This document shows positions 35,825 to 47,673 of a stretch of DNA of 64,000 bases, piece by piece (position 1 is the stretch's first letter; each line of letters begins with the position of its first letter). This DNA is from Kalmusia sp. IMI 367209 (lineage: Eukaryota; Ascomycota; Dothideomycetes; Pleosporales; Didymosphaeriaceae). The stretch is taken from the NCBI GenBank assembly GCA_027946365.1, contig JAPEUQ010000022.1, positions 186,001 to 250,000 of the forward strand, read 5' to 3'. A program made the translations under genes and the position numbers. The notes under the pieces are model-generated. The model was not told the DNA's origin and made no database searches. It worked only from the letters and a program-made list of their open reading frames with translations.

Positions 35825-38296
35825 CTAATGAGAGAGTAACGCTTCCTCATCTTCTAAACCACCATAAAACCTGACTCTTTGCTTTCGAAGTTGGTCGGAG
35901 CCTCGAATGGCTTTCTCGATAACACGTTCATTGACGACAGGTACAGCGTCACATAGGTCATCAATCTCCTTTGCCCGGAGTTGCTCGACAACCTGCCACA
36001 CATCCCCCACCACCGTGTACCTTGTCGCACTGTAGAACCACATACATACAGCAACAACTAGACTGAAATGTACGGCGAGAACGACCATGACGATATAGAA
36101 GCCAAGCCGTCTCACAGGCCGCTGGCATGGTACCATATGCGTCGTCGTCATATTCCCTCGAACTGTGAATGCAGGAAGCCAGTCATAATACGCGTTTCGC
36201 AGGACTGATGTCATGAGGGCCTGCCACGCGAGGGCAGGATTGCCAGTATCGTCCATGGTGTCAGTGAATATAGCGTTCAGAACAGGCGGAAGCGAAAGGC
36301 GATCTGCGTATCCGAACGTCTGTAACAGAGAGTAGCTATTCGTACAATTTAGACATTCGGCGGTGATTTCTTGCATGTATGCAAGCGCATTGCGAGTATA
36401 GCCAGCTACGTCACTAAGAAAGCTATAAGTTGGAGGTGCTGAAGTCAGATTATAGCCCCGAATAGTGCTTGTCTGAGCTGCGCAGTGACCGTGTCAGTGT
36501 ATCTCAACGAGAAATTAGGGAGATTAGAGAATGAATTATGACACTTACTAGTTATAGTAGCGTTCCAGTTCTTCTCAGGCGAAAAGGACGCTATATACCG
36601 TTCTAATGCTGCATCAACTTTCTCCATGTCGAGTCTTAGGACACCTCGGCGTGCTCCATCTTCGTTCGACCGCGACACGCCTAGCTGGTTTCGAATATTT
36701 TTAGTGTCGATGCTTCCTTCGGAGTTGCTCCAATTTGGAGCTGGCTCTGTATGGGTAGCGTCCCTGGTAGCACTGATGTTGAAATCCTGGACGTGGGTAA
36801 GACGATTTGTGAACTGTTGGCTATTTCTGCAGAGCAATTAGATGGCTGGAGCTCAAAACACAGTAGTAGTCTTACATAGCATCGAAGCAAGTAGTTATAC
36901 TGATCCGACCGTTTTTGCCTTCAGAAGTGGGAGTGAAATCCAACCAGACGCCTCGGTCACCCGCTACAATAGTTGCGTTAGGAGATGTGAATACCGCTTC
37001 AAGTGTTTCATTCTCGCCATGGACGACGCTGGATGTTTGAGCTTCCATTAAAATAATCATGCGGCCGAGATCCACACGCCAGGCTGCCTCTGGTCCTTCG
37101 CTAGTCGCGGTCCAGCTTCCTTTTAATGTGTATTGGAGTGTGTCATTCTGAGTTGGATCCAGTTGATTGATGAGACCGCCACCTTGGCCAAGTAGAGACT
37201 CACTACCTGCTAAAGGAACGCATGCTCTGAACGCACGATAGTCTTGCAGTCGCCCGAATTGGTTGAGTGAACAACTCAGCTGGAGCTCAGCGTCTGGTGC
37301 ACGACTGGATATACCAAGTCGTACCAAATGAGCAAGTTCGTTCGGGATGCTGTCTGGTAGCATTTTTACACTCAAAGTCGCTGGGAGGGAAGCCGTGTAA
37401 TTTGATGGATAGAACTTCCACTCAGTAAGATTTGGACGCATGCAAACGACACGGGCGTCGAACAAAGACGCTGCACCACTATAATTCAAGAGCGAAGTGC
37501 GTTGCTCTTTGTCTGCGATTGGAAGCAGTGCTCTAACGGTACGGCCTGTGTCTGCGATATACTCGGACTGAGACTTGGGATCTTCGGACCACTCGGCGAA
37601 CGTGGAGAAGTCAGGCTGCGAGGATTCGAAATAGTTTGGACTGAGGAGCATGAGTCTCGAGAACACGTCGACATAGTCATCCAACGCAATACCGAAGGGT
37701 AAATTATGCTCTGTCGGGCGGCCTAGTACACTTCCAGATCGGACATCCGAGAGTAAGACGGTCGATGTGAAGTGGGATATCAAGCTTGTGCATGCTAGAC
37801 AAGCTACTATTGTGAATATTGGAAAATTTCGGTTCTTCCAGAAATTAAGTAGCGAAAAAATAGGCCCCAGGTGCGCGTACTGATTGACGAACATAGCGGG
37901 GATTTGTCGTAGAAGTACACCATCTCGCCATTCCACAGATATGCAAGCTAGCATGGATACAGCCAATCCAGCATGTGTAGCCACAGCAAGACGAATAGCT
38001 AGCGTCGATACTGTGACGACTTGTGCAGTGCGGTCCTCCCTCACAATCTCTTGCCAGTATGGATTCGTGTCTTTCCCAAACCAGAGAAAGGTGATGGCGA
38101 GGGTGGCGAGGATGAGAATGGTGAGCGCGCTGATGCTGGAAAGAAGCAGGAATTTGTCTAGCCTTAGGGTCTTCTTTCGTTTCAAGTTGAATGAGCGCGG
38201 TAATTGCTCTGTAGCGTCGGTATCAGTGTTGTCTTGGGCAATTCGAGATGAGACCGAGTGACTTGAGGCAGCATGCCTGCTCCGAAAACTAGACAT
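35825..38296 (-). CDS. Large integral membrane protein of unknown function
   Basis: Exons 36876-38296, 36549-36826 and 35825-36477 (introns 49 and 71 nt, phases agree) give 783 aa. Topology: a cytosolic Ser-rich N-terminus; three hydrophobic segments at about residues 48-70 (ISALTILILATLAITFLWF), 105-125 and 158-178 (FTIVACLACTSLIS); a very large loop of ~480 residues with many N-glycosylation sequons (NYS, NLT, NYT, NDT, NET, NAT) that is therefore probably extracytoplasmic; and one C-terminal segment (FYIVMVVLAVHFSLVVAVCM) before a short charged tail. No enzyme motif is visible. Proteins of this layout occur in lineage-expanded, unnamed families in filamentous ascomycetes (recollection). 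I assign no function. Confidence 0.82.
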
Positions 38297-38959
38297 GAAG
38301 GCACGAGGAGGAACTGGCGGTAGGTACGCGAAGTCGTCTTTGTATCTAAGCGATGCGTTAACAGCTGTCGTTTTCTAGGAGGCTCAAGGTTATTTATGTC
38401 GGCAGGCGCGAGGGGACAGTATAGTCGAGCTTCTGCCATGTGTGGCTCATATAAGTAAAAGATGATGCTGGTACAAGGCTACCACTCGATCAGGCTGAAA
38501 CGAGCTGAAGGCTAATCATCTTAAAGAAGACGAGGCTGAATTTTTCATGCAACGTGTAATGCAACAGCATCAAGATGACTAGCATGATTGGCTTTCGCCA
38601 TTATTTTGGCGCTAAAAGTGGGTTAACGATTCGTTTATCAGCTCGAGAGCAATTATCATCATATCTTTGCCTCTCCGAACGGTGGACACTAGGTGTTATT
38701 TTTGCGACACGCCACGCCTTGGAAGCCACGCCTTGACAGCCAATAAGCGAATCGCGAGGCACGATTAAACGCACCGGGATCCCACAGCCGGGCCTATTAA
38801 GATAGTTATACTGCTTAATAAGTAGGCTTCTAGTGGTAGAAGGCCCTCAAACCTGTGTGTGACTGCGGGGCAACCAAATGAACAAGCGACTTGTTTTCTC
38901 AGTCGCTACCCCACTTCCCATTATCTGCCTAGCTCTAAATTCCCGAAATCGCTAGTGTT
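38297..38959. other. Intergenic
   Basis: Promoter region of the membrane protein on one side and flank of a relict gene on the other. A GCCACGCCTTG word occurs twice within 38711-38736. No gene. Confidence 0.45.
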
Positions 38960-39710
38960 ATGTCTTCCGAACTGTCCACGAAGAATGTCAAGGTTATTAG
39001 AGGCTTAGAAGCCGTTGGGCTATACTCTGAGGCGGAAGGTTACGCCATTAACCATCCTCTGACGTCAGGTAGGCCCAAAGTTTACCCTTAAATGCACAGG
39101 ATTCGCGTGTGGTGATCGATCCTAGCAAGACTGTGCTGACAATCGTCGATTTTCGAAACTACTTTTTGTCGCCTACACTTGGGCGACCATCCGAGAGCCT
39201 AGATTTACAGGTGGCGGAGAGGCTGAAAGAGCACGTGATTCCAGCGTGTAGCAGGGCTGGGATTATGATTCTATGGCTTGGATGAGGAAGATCTTGAGGA
39301 AATCCTGTCTATGATTATTCGTGGATTCTCACCAGACAACAATTTAAGCGTGATAACAACCTGCCCGAACTCGGGATCAACATTGGGCCCGTAGAACTTG
39401 ACGATGGTTCCACGATTGAAGGCGGTAGGGTATTAACGCGCGGCGAATGGAATTTAGATGTCTATAGCCCTCTAGTGCGGAAAGCCGAGCCAGATGCTTT
39501 GAAAGTTTGGAAGAACTGCTTATCCGGATTCTAGGGAGGCACTGTAGTCGAGCATGTTTTGAAATCCCGTGGCATTAGGACTCTGATATTCGCGGGCTGG
39601 ATCACCGACCAATGTGTGGCAGGTAGTCTCATGGATGTGGCTTGGAGGGGCTGGGACTGAGTCAGAAGCTCTACGTTCGCATCAAGTATTTGATCATGTA
39701 GATTTGGATC
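38960..39710 (+). pseudogene. Decayed isochorismatase-fold cysteine hydrolase
   Basis: Separated frames align end to end with isochorismatase-like hydrolases: DPSKTVLTIVDFRNYFLSPTLGRP (N-terminal strand with the catalytic-Asp-like D of VDF), ERLKEHVIPACSRAGIMILWL, then DEEDLEEILSMIIRGF after a frame change near 39285, GEWNLDVYSPL and WKNCLSGF, and finally GIRTLIFAGWITDQCVAGSLMDVAW with the nucleophile Cys in the family's TDQC motif. An in-frame TAG stands where the family has Trp (GF-W-GG), and further stops and indels occur. The order and spacing are right but no single frame can be translated, so it is a pseudogene. Confidence 0.8.
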
Positions 39711-40093
39711 AGCAATGTATAAGGAGTGAAGTGGCGATCCCGTGATGATGTAATCACGTGATAACCACCTGCTAGAATCGCTGCGCAGGCGAGGCGCTAG
39801 GGGCGCGTTAGCGCAACACCCCTAAAACGCAGAGGAAGACTGAGGATAAAAGATAATTTTCAATCCCATCACTACCAGAGGATAGCTCGCTATTATAACT
39901 AATCCTAACATAATGCATCTCGTTCTTATCTCGCTAAATTTTCAAGGATGAACGTGACCACACAACCATGTCCATCAGAGTACTTGACGCTGTGTGACTG
40001 CGACGGGACGAGTTGTATGAGCAATAGTAACACCTTCCTGCGTGATTCGATGGTACCAGGCGCGAGGGCTCCGCAAACCACGATCGCACCCTG

Positions 40094-41266
40094 TCACCAT
40101 CCTTCCTCGTCTGTGAAAAAGTCATGATTAAAGCCAGACTGAAAATCGCTCCAATTGACCCACAGGGCGCCATCTTTGACTGTTGCCCTGACGCGTGTTA
40201 ACAGTATCTCGTCCCAGCAGTAGGTGTGTAGTTGCAGCTCAAAGCTTCGTAGGTGTAGTAACTTTTGCTTTTGCTTGCAAGCGTCCAGAATCTCATGGAA
40301 TTTGAGAAGCTGATAGGAAAGTTCCTCTAGGCCAAATTCAGAGTCGTCGTCTTCGTTGAATAATTTTTCTTTCACGTGCACAGTTCGATCCGGCTTCATA
40401 AAAACAGTATATCGAGCATGGGTTGGATCGTCGATAAAGGTATAGTCCCTGTGTGCATGTCAGCGTACAAGATCGTGCTTAGGCTTGCGAGTACAAATTA
40501 AAGTAAGGCTGATTACGTACATTCTTTTCCTGTCCCGTGTTTGTCCAATGTGTGGCCAATAGATCCGTTCTAGGGTATTAGATGAGTGGAACCAAGGATT
40601 CAAGATAATTTGCTCCACACAGCTACCAAAAACGCGATCAATTATGGTAACAAGACTAGATTCGCGGGTAAGAAGTTAGCTGGGGCATACCTACTTCGTA
40701 CCGGGACGTCACGTACTGATCTGCAGAGTCGAAGCCTCGAGGACCGTCTTCTGGACGATTTGCGTTGGTGACCATAACTGTCGTCGGCTGCAAAGTATGT
40801 TCGCGGATCTCATCACCAACATCACTGGACTCCATGGTGTAGTGAATATCCACGATAGCGACTTGCTTGCGGCAGAAGTCGATTGCATGAGACCGCGCCT
40901 CTGAACAGACTGTGGCCATAGGTAAACAATTCACTAGGGTCTGGAATTCGTTCACACGAAGGCGTAGATTTCCTCCATCGTCGTGTATGTAGAATCTGAG
41001 AGGCTGTTTTCCTATACCTTGTGGTAAGTTGTTGTAGCCAACAAACGCTTGTCGCAGGCGTTCGGTAGCACCCGGGGCTGTGCAGGAATTTGGCAAACTA
41101 TCAGTGATACTAGAGTTTACGGCCGATGTTTTAGTACAAATCTGAGGATCAGGCGGCTGCTAACGTAAATGGATCTTACTTACTGTTGATATTGAACGGC
41201 AGCAGCAGCAGACCATACCATATCACGTAACTCACGTGGGAGTTGCGTGAATGTGATGGCTGACAT
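40094..41266 (-). CDS. 2EXR-domain protein of unknown function
   Basis: Exons 41184-41266, 40702-41109, 40521-40655 and 40094-40448; phases agree for a product of 326 aa. The acceptor of intron 1 is uncertain (41110 or 41098; both keep the frame). The start MSAITFTQLPRELRDMVW is the standard opening of fungal 2EXR proteins, and the middle has NEFQTLVNCLPMATVCSEAR, the expected 'few came to this year's records' region (xxLxxVCxEAR). The C-terminal part is acidic with Cys and Trp. These families are large and unnamed in ascomycetes; function unknown. Confidence 0.75.
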
Positions 41267-42568
41267 GTTGCTTGTAGGATGTTGATCAAAAAAGGAAAAC
41301 CAGCTATGGTATATAGCACTATGGAAACTTATACCGGCCGTAGTTGCAGTGAAGTGGCAGAAGGGTGTATCATAGTTCACCCGCCGCAGCGAATGAGCAG
41401 GTCCTTTCCGTGGGGCGATAAGCGCGTTTCAAGTTTCGGGATTATATTTGCATATATGCCGAGTTGGTTCACTTTCCCAACTCAGATACACGAAAGAAGT
41501 AGAGTGAGAGGCTCGGCAGGTGAGACAGAGCTGTGTTTCGTGCGAGTCGTAACCTAATTCGGTTAGTATGGCGCTACGTTTCCGAGCCGGGGGGCCACGG
41601 GTTGCTGCACAACTTAGCAAGCTCAATCTGGCTACAATCCTACATCGTCAAAGCTTGAGCTTCAGTCCTAATTGTGCTCAAACGATCAAAGGCAAAAGAG
41701 CAAAAAATATGCAGACGTCTTTTCCAATCATAAAAGAAAATTGGTCAGACATTACGACTCAATTTTTATAATCGATGCACCCACGCATAGAATCACACCA
41801 TTGAGGACGGACTAACCGCAACAGTGGACTACACAAACGTACCCCGTGTAATCTGGTATTATAAATTTGGCCTACGGACAAATACCTCTCGAGTCAACAT
41901 TTCATACTTGGCACGGGGCGTTGTATGATGTTCTCACGCGATTGCCTCCCAGTTTGAGGGTAGTCTTCCTCGGACGTTATTGAAGGAACGTAGAAGGCTG
42001 TACAGGGCGTAAATTGAGAGGATTCGAGGAATATGGATACGCTTACCCGATGAAATCGTGTACACAGGTACCATAGGAACTTGCACGTGAGGAGTTGGCC
42101 AGGATACGCTTCAGCCAATTAGAACGTAGGATTACGTGTGAAAGTGGGGCTGTGCATTTCCCGATGTAGTATTTAGTATCGCTTGAAGAGTGCTAGTGTT
42201 AGCTTTATTAGTATAGCGACTAGTCAGCTCTTATGTGTAAGTTCGTGCGATAGTATCTGAGAAAGCCACATACATGGTTGTGCGGAGTGGTAGCGATATT
42301 CGCGCGAGATGCAGACGACAGCGAACGGGGGATCCATCGGACGTGAGCAATGTTCGAGCTTGTATAGCTTCCGAGATGGTAATAGTATAAGCCTACGATA
42401 TAAATGTCGGGATGGTTCTCTCTCTAGGTATTCAGTAAATCCAGTCATTCATTCTTCGTTCGTTCACTTTCCTTATTCCTGTTTGATACAGGCGCACTCT
42501 TTTTCATCTATTCAATCATTCGCTTTTGATTCGTCAAGTCATTCATTTAGTATCTATCTTTTAACCTA
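41267..42568. other. Intergenic, AT-rich
   Basis: About 1.3 kb between two divergent starts. AT-rich with no credible gene. The last ~130 bases before 42569 form a TTCATTC-rich pyrimidine tract, as is common just upstream of fungal starts. Confidence 0.5.
42399..42405 (+). promoter_or_regulatory. TATA-like box of the secreted protein gene
   Basis: TATAAAT about 165 bases before the ATG at 42569, followed by a pyrimidine-rich leader. Position and sequence suit a core promoter, but this is inference. Confidence 0.35.
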
Positions 42569-44363
42569 ATGCGATCCATTCTACTCCCTACCCTCGGAGC
42601 TGTACTCAGCCTTAGGGTGTTAGGAGCGCCTGTCACTTGTGACACCAAGCATGATCCTGCGACTGTCTCGAGCGCAGGACTTCTCGCACAAGTAACCGAA
42701 GACTGCATCGCAAATTTTTGCGCTACTGGGGGAAATCAAGGAACAGTTACGGGGCAATGTGGACCGGTCGTGTTGACTATCACCCCTCTCAGTAGTGATG
42801 TTCTGCGTTCTGACATTGGAGATTGTGTCGGTCAATTTCAGAACATCATCGACCAATGTCTTACTACTGATGGTGTCCTTGGAGGCACTTCCGAAACTGA
42901 ACAGGCGGTGTACGATGCTTCTGTGAACGAGAGTGAGGACGGTCATGATCACCATACTCTCGAAGCACGTCGTAGAGGGAGGGGAAGGACCCGGAAGAGA
43001 CCAGCGTCTGTACCGAAGACGAAGACCCGAACTAGGAAAGGGAAGAGCCGGCCAAAAACCTCGCCCAAGAAGGGTAAGAAAGCAAAGAAACCGAAAGCGA
43101 AGAAGGCAAAGTCGTGTCCTGTCCATAAGCAAAAGAAAGAGAAACAAGGACCAAAAGGACAGTCTGGGAGTACTGGACGCACTGCCACGGGCAAAAATAA
43201 CGTCAGAGACATAGAGAATTCCGCACCGCTTGACGTAGCGAAACGCATGCTAAATTGGATGGCAGGAGTGCCACCGCCAAAGACAAAGAAGCCCGGTAAA
43301 GGAGGACCAGGGGGAGGTAAGTCTACTCTCTCGACCTTATCAGCTTCGGTTGTGTGCTAATTTTAATCGTGTAGGCGGAAAAACGCCGGGTGCAAAGAAG
43401 AAGCCTGCGGCCGAAGACTGCGGTACACCCTACGACTCATGGTATAAAGAACACACCCTGTTCAAACGTGGCAAGTCAAAAAAGGTCATGTGGTGGATGT
43501 ACCGCAAGAAGTCCGGCTGGGACCGCAACGTTCCCGCCAAAAGCAAAGCCCACCGGATTTTAGAGGTTATGAGGAGTAATGGCAAATTCGACGTTATCCA
43601 AATCAAGCGCGGCCATATGTATGCCACCGGTAACCCTCAGGGTCCAGACGTGCATGGAGTCGAATATACCGATTTCATGGGAAACTCGGGCAATTTCCTC
43701 ATTACTAATGGTGGGTTTTTTAAGAAGACAAATCCCCACAAGTACGCTGCAGTAGGCGAAACAAGTACAACGGATCTTACTGTACCTATTCCTCCACAAT
43801 ACGCCGACTATTACGAGAAAATTCAAGGTGGATACGACACTTTCCTTCACAGCGGACCGGGACTTTTGCAGCCGTGGACTGCGAGAGGCTCGGACTGGGT
43901 CTATAACGATGTGACTAAAAGCATCGTTGGCAGTCTGTCCCACGCAAACGAGCCTAACGAGCGTCTGGCCCTTGCCATTGCGAAGAATGGTGACAGATAT
44001 ATCTTCGTGTACACCGCAAATTCTCGAAACGATGGATTGAATATGAGAGGGTGGAGAAACATGATTTTAAAGTGGTTGGAAATCTGGTTGAGGATGGACA
44101 CTGGGGATCTAGAGCAGCTCACCAACTTGGACGGTGGAACCAGCATAAATGTGGTTTGGAAAGCGAATGGCAAGCCAGCGAAAAGGATAGCCCAAGGCTC
44201 TATCCGGGACAGTCTACCTGGCTCGAAGCCTACTCATACAGACCCGATAAAGGTGGCCAATATGCTTGTTTTTTCTACATCAACAATAACTGGCATAGAG
44301 GGTGGCGAGGAAGAAAGCGGAAGCGAGGACGAAGAAGTGGTGGCTGGACCAGCAGGTAAGTAG
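42569..44363 (+). CDS. Secreted protein: basic linker plus phosphodiester-glycosidase (NAGPA)-like domain
   Basis: Exons 42569-43316 and 43375-44363 (58-nt intron, branch GCTAAT). Signal peptide MRSILLPTLGAVLSLRVLGA, then a small Cys-containing domain to about residue 130 (CDTKHD, DCIANFC, CGPVVL, CVGQF, QCLTTD; six cysteines). Residues ~135-265 are an extreme Lys/Arg/Pro linker (KKGKKAKKPKAKKAK). The C-terminal half resembles the NAGPA/phosphodiester glycosidase fold: FLITNGGFF, HSGPGLL, RLALAIAKNGDRYIFV and LTNLDGGTSINVVW. The final codons lie in a perfect donor context (CAG-GTAAGT at 44354-44361), so a further small exon is possible. Product about 579 aa as read. The linker would bind polyanions (inference). 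Substrate unknown. Confidence 0.82.
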
Positions 44364-45186
44364 TGGTGCTGAGAGCGGGGATGGCACTTGGCTATGCGCT
44401 TGGAAGATGCTTTGTATATTAGGAGTTCGGTGTCGAGTCAATGTTAACCTCTTTTGTTTCCCATAACGTATGTGGCGGTCGAGCGCTCTCCTCGTACAGT
44501 TCTCAAGACAGAAAATCCGGACTGCGAGGCTTCCTCTTCAGTCGCAAAGTGCCAGACGTCACCAGCTCCTGATGCGAACATGGAGCAGGAAGATAGATCA
44601 TTGCCTACGTTTTTCTCTACGATAGGACGTAGGAGTAAACCAGCAAGTAATCGGGAGAGATGCCGCGTCCTTGAAGATAATCTTGTATCGATCACGATTA
44701 CCTATAGCTCCAGGTTCTTCGCTGTAAAATGCTACAAATGACTCGTGTTCATTTTTGTCCTCTGTGCATACCCCGCCTTCCTCAAAGTGTATATGTTGCA
44801 CTTAAACTGCCACTTGCGTGACAGGTGTCTGGATACGGTGCCAAAATTACCAGCCGGGGAACGTGTTTTCGCAGCGTGGCTACTACTAGTGAAAAGGGAC
44901 AGCACGCGCAGCCGACGCGACGCAGCGTGATAAAGCGGTTTGCGGGAGAGCTGCATCCAGAGCTTCCTCAGTCGTATACGGGCTGAAACACTGCCCATCG
45001 CGGCTGAAAGGACATTCGGAAGAAACGACGACCTATCATTGTTTGTAGCGAGATTCTTGCAGAGCAGTCAGAGTAGCACGAGCGAGAGCAGTGGCAACAC
45101 GACGAGTCAGGTGCGTGGAAAAAGTTGACCTAGGGCTGAAATACGTCAAGATTTCCGAGCGGCTGGATGAGGTTCGCACCTATTGG
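44364..45186. other. Intergenic, no gene recognised
   Basis: Short frames on both strands without domain or splice support. Possibly the eroded flank of the dehydrogenase relict. Confidence 0.4.
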
Positions 45187-45400
45187 TCAGCATCCAGGCA
45201 CCGAGCTGCCGCAAATAGCGAAGAACTTTGGTGGCTTATCAGCGAACACTTCGGCGACTCGCGCCGGGTCAAGTCTCATCTTCTTGCCCACAATGAAGCA
45301 GTCGTTGAGTCCAGCGATTCCTGCTGCTGTCGTACACTTGTTGTATGTTTTCGTGGCAAGGCCGCTTCCCAAAGGACCTGTTATGAAGCGCTAGAACCGT
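45187..45400 (-). pseudogene. Relict of 3-hydroxyisobutyrate dehydrogenase-type oxidoreductase
   Basis: A minus-strand frame reads FITGPLGSGLATKTYNKC then IAGLNDCFIVGKKMRLDPARVAEVF. This is the junction of the NADP-binding domain and the NAD_binding_11 domain of beta-hydroxyacid dehydrogenases (CGPxGSGxxxKxxNN and EAxxLGxKxGLDPxxxxEV), with the catalytic Lys (NK of the K-x-x-N helix) displaced. A TAG lies just upstream, and neither the Rossmann glycine motif nor the C-terminus can be found in any frame. A truncated fossil. Confidence 0.6.
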
Positions 45401-46339
45401 CCGCTATGGAGAAACCTTCTTCCTTACTGTATTCTCCCGGCTGTTCGGTAGCGAGAACGTCGTCGCTGTCTGCTTCGGCGTCCTCGAGTCGGCTTCTTCT
45501 CACTTCTATCCACCCAGGAGCTCACTCGCTGATGTGGCAACACAGTGGTTTTCCTGTTGACGACCATTGCAAATCGTAAGAGAGTTGGCGGCAGCAATAT
45601 GGCCGAAAACGATGAGAGTGCCCGTTATTAGGAAGAACAGTGCTTCCTCAACCTTTTCAGAGAACTTTTTGCAGAGCTTCGTAGCTGACCATACAGCATT
45701 ATAATGGCGATTCCTAGCACGACCCGCTTCTCCACATTGCCTTTATCACGACTATGTATCATTGCGGCGTCAGAGGAGGCTTGCGCTTCTGAGCAGATTC
45801 GAGGGTCGCAGTGCGAGGTTGGGGCACCGGGGCGTGCTGTTCGAAAAACGTCGACGGGCGGAGGCGCGAAGTAAAGAGACTGCGTAGGGGACGATGCTGC
45901 GACTTGGTGAAGGCGTTTGTGCCGCGTAGTCGACCCGGGACACTTCGAGCGATCAATCGATCCATCTACTATGGGCACAATGCTATCGGCCACGACGCAT
46001 CGACTGTCGACCTACAATCCGGTCTGGTGTTATTTTGCTGGGGAATACGAGGGTTACGGGGACAAAGATTGGCATCGTCGGCGAGAGATGTGTCATTCGA
46101 CGGCTGCGCGGAGTTATAGCCTTGTAAGTGTGAGTGTACGGATCAGTTCTTCGTTAAGTTGCAGATGATCTTGCGTCGCATGAGTGTCTGATGCAATCTT
46201 GGCCGACTTGACACTAGAATAGGCCTTTCTGTTTCTCAATCTGCCGTGAAGGCTGTCTGGTGGTTTTCCATGTCTTCGTCTTCGAGGTCTGTCGCGGCAA
46301 GGAGTCGTGGGGACTGCGCGGCCATGGGTGGTTCTCCTT
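45401..46339. other. Intergenic, relict-bearing
   Basis: No intact gene. Weak frames at 45628-45993 (-) and 45811-46119 (+) have no recognisable motif. Confidence 0.4.
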
Positions 46340-46592
46340 CGCATGCTGTGGCCGACCCCTACGCCGCTTTCGGTGTGTCGGAGATTGCTTTGCTGTTGAA
46401 AATAAAAAGGGCTACTACGGCCTCGCAAAGAAGTATCATCCGGACACGAATAAGGATTCCTCTGTGAATGCCATATTCCCCGCCGCGCCGTCCGCCTACG
46501 GTATCCTCTCCAATGCTGACAAGAAAAAGGCTTATGAATTGTATAGATCCACGGCATTCGATTCGGACGAGAGGTTCAAACCAGGAGCTTGA
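46340..46592 (+). pseudogene. Relict of a mitochondrial-type DnaJ (MDJ1-like) J-domain
   Basis: One frame reads VADPYAAFGVSEIA and, after a one-base slip in an A run near 46413, the next reads GYYGLAKKYHPDTNKD, SAYGILSNADKKKAYEL and ERFKPGA. This is a J-domain with its HPD motif intact and the YYxLAKKYHPDTNKD wording characteristic of mitochondrial Mdj1. The Gly/Phe region, zinc-finger Cys repeats and substrate-binding domain are absent; a stop follows at once. A processed or decayed copy; the functional MDJ1 must be elsewhere. Confidence 0.72.
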
Positions 46593-47673
46593 AATCATGG
46601 ACCTGGGAACCATGCCTAACAAGGGCTCGTGAGCGCCTCGTTAGGCGCCAACATGTTGACATTTGACGATGTGGAATCGCTACCGACATCTTTTGAGTGT
46701 TAAACTTTAAGAACCGTGGGCCAAAGGAGTTAGAAAACGGTGCGTGTGATTGCAACCTGCCGCTTCGAGCGTTCAATGTGGAAATGCTACCAACGTGGAT
46801 TGTTATTGCAACTCAAGGACCACGGAGAAAAGGAGCGCAGAAGGAGGAGGAGGACCTGCGAATGATGGAGTTTTGTCATCGAAAACCGCTGGCGAACGAT
46901 TTGCCGCCAAAGTATCCCAACACCCGTTCGAGGATCATTGGCGGGATTCACAAGGAAATGGCGCGCCCTGTTGCCGACTATGGCGATAGCGGTGGAACTG
47001 GCGTTAATGGAGAAGTGGGTGAGGCGGGTCGCGTGCGGCGCGCGCGCACGGGATGGTGGCGGTTTTGTGACACTGTGATACCTGCACGAAAAGGAGCTAT
47101 CAGATGCGACGGCGCGCAATATGGTCCCACCGGAAATCCCCCTCGCGATGTCTGCATCAACATCCGCCCTGCCTGAGGGAGCTGTGAAGCAAGCCGCAGC
47201 TTTCAGCTCCCAAGACGCGTTCGCCAAACTTCTGGGTTCAACTTTATATAGAGTCTGCTTGACAGATTCAAGATATTGACGTCAGACCTCGCCCAGGACG
47301 AGCCGTGGAGCAAACAACAACCGCCACCACCGAGAAGTCTCTTCTATCCTATGTACTTGTCCCCAGACTTTTTCTACGAGCAGGAATACGACCCGCTTCT
47401 CTCGTTTCTCCGAAGCTCCATACCAAAATCTCCCTTCTCGGACGATCGAGCGATTGCAAGCGAGCCTAGACGTAGTGAGCAGCCTTGCGCCCGCTAGCGA
47501 CGTGATTGGATCTTGCACGATAGCGCACCTTTGGAAGCAGAGAACAGAGCTACGGAAGCAGCCGTAGAGAAAGAGCAGGTCAGCTAGCGCCGAGTACGAT
47601 CTTCTCTGACCCACCCGACGGAGCCGTTGCTAACAATCTAGCGCGAGGCAAACATCTGCAAGCGACTCCAACC
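46593..47673. other. Intergenic with uncertain open frames
   Basis: A 159-codon plus frame (46697-47176) overlaps other frames such as TAGERFAAKVSQHPFEDHW in frame 3. None matches a family I know and none has clear introns, so I do not call a gene. It may be further decayed coding sequence linked to the DnaJ relict. Confidence 0.35.
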
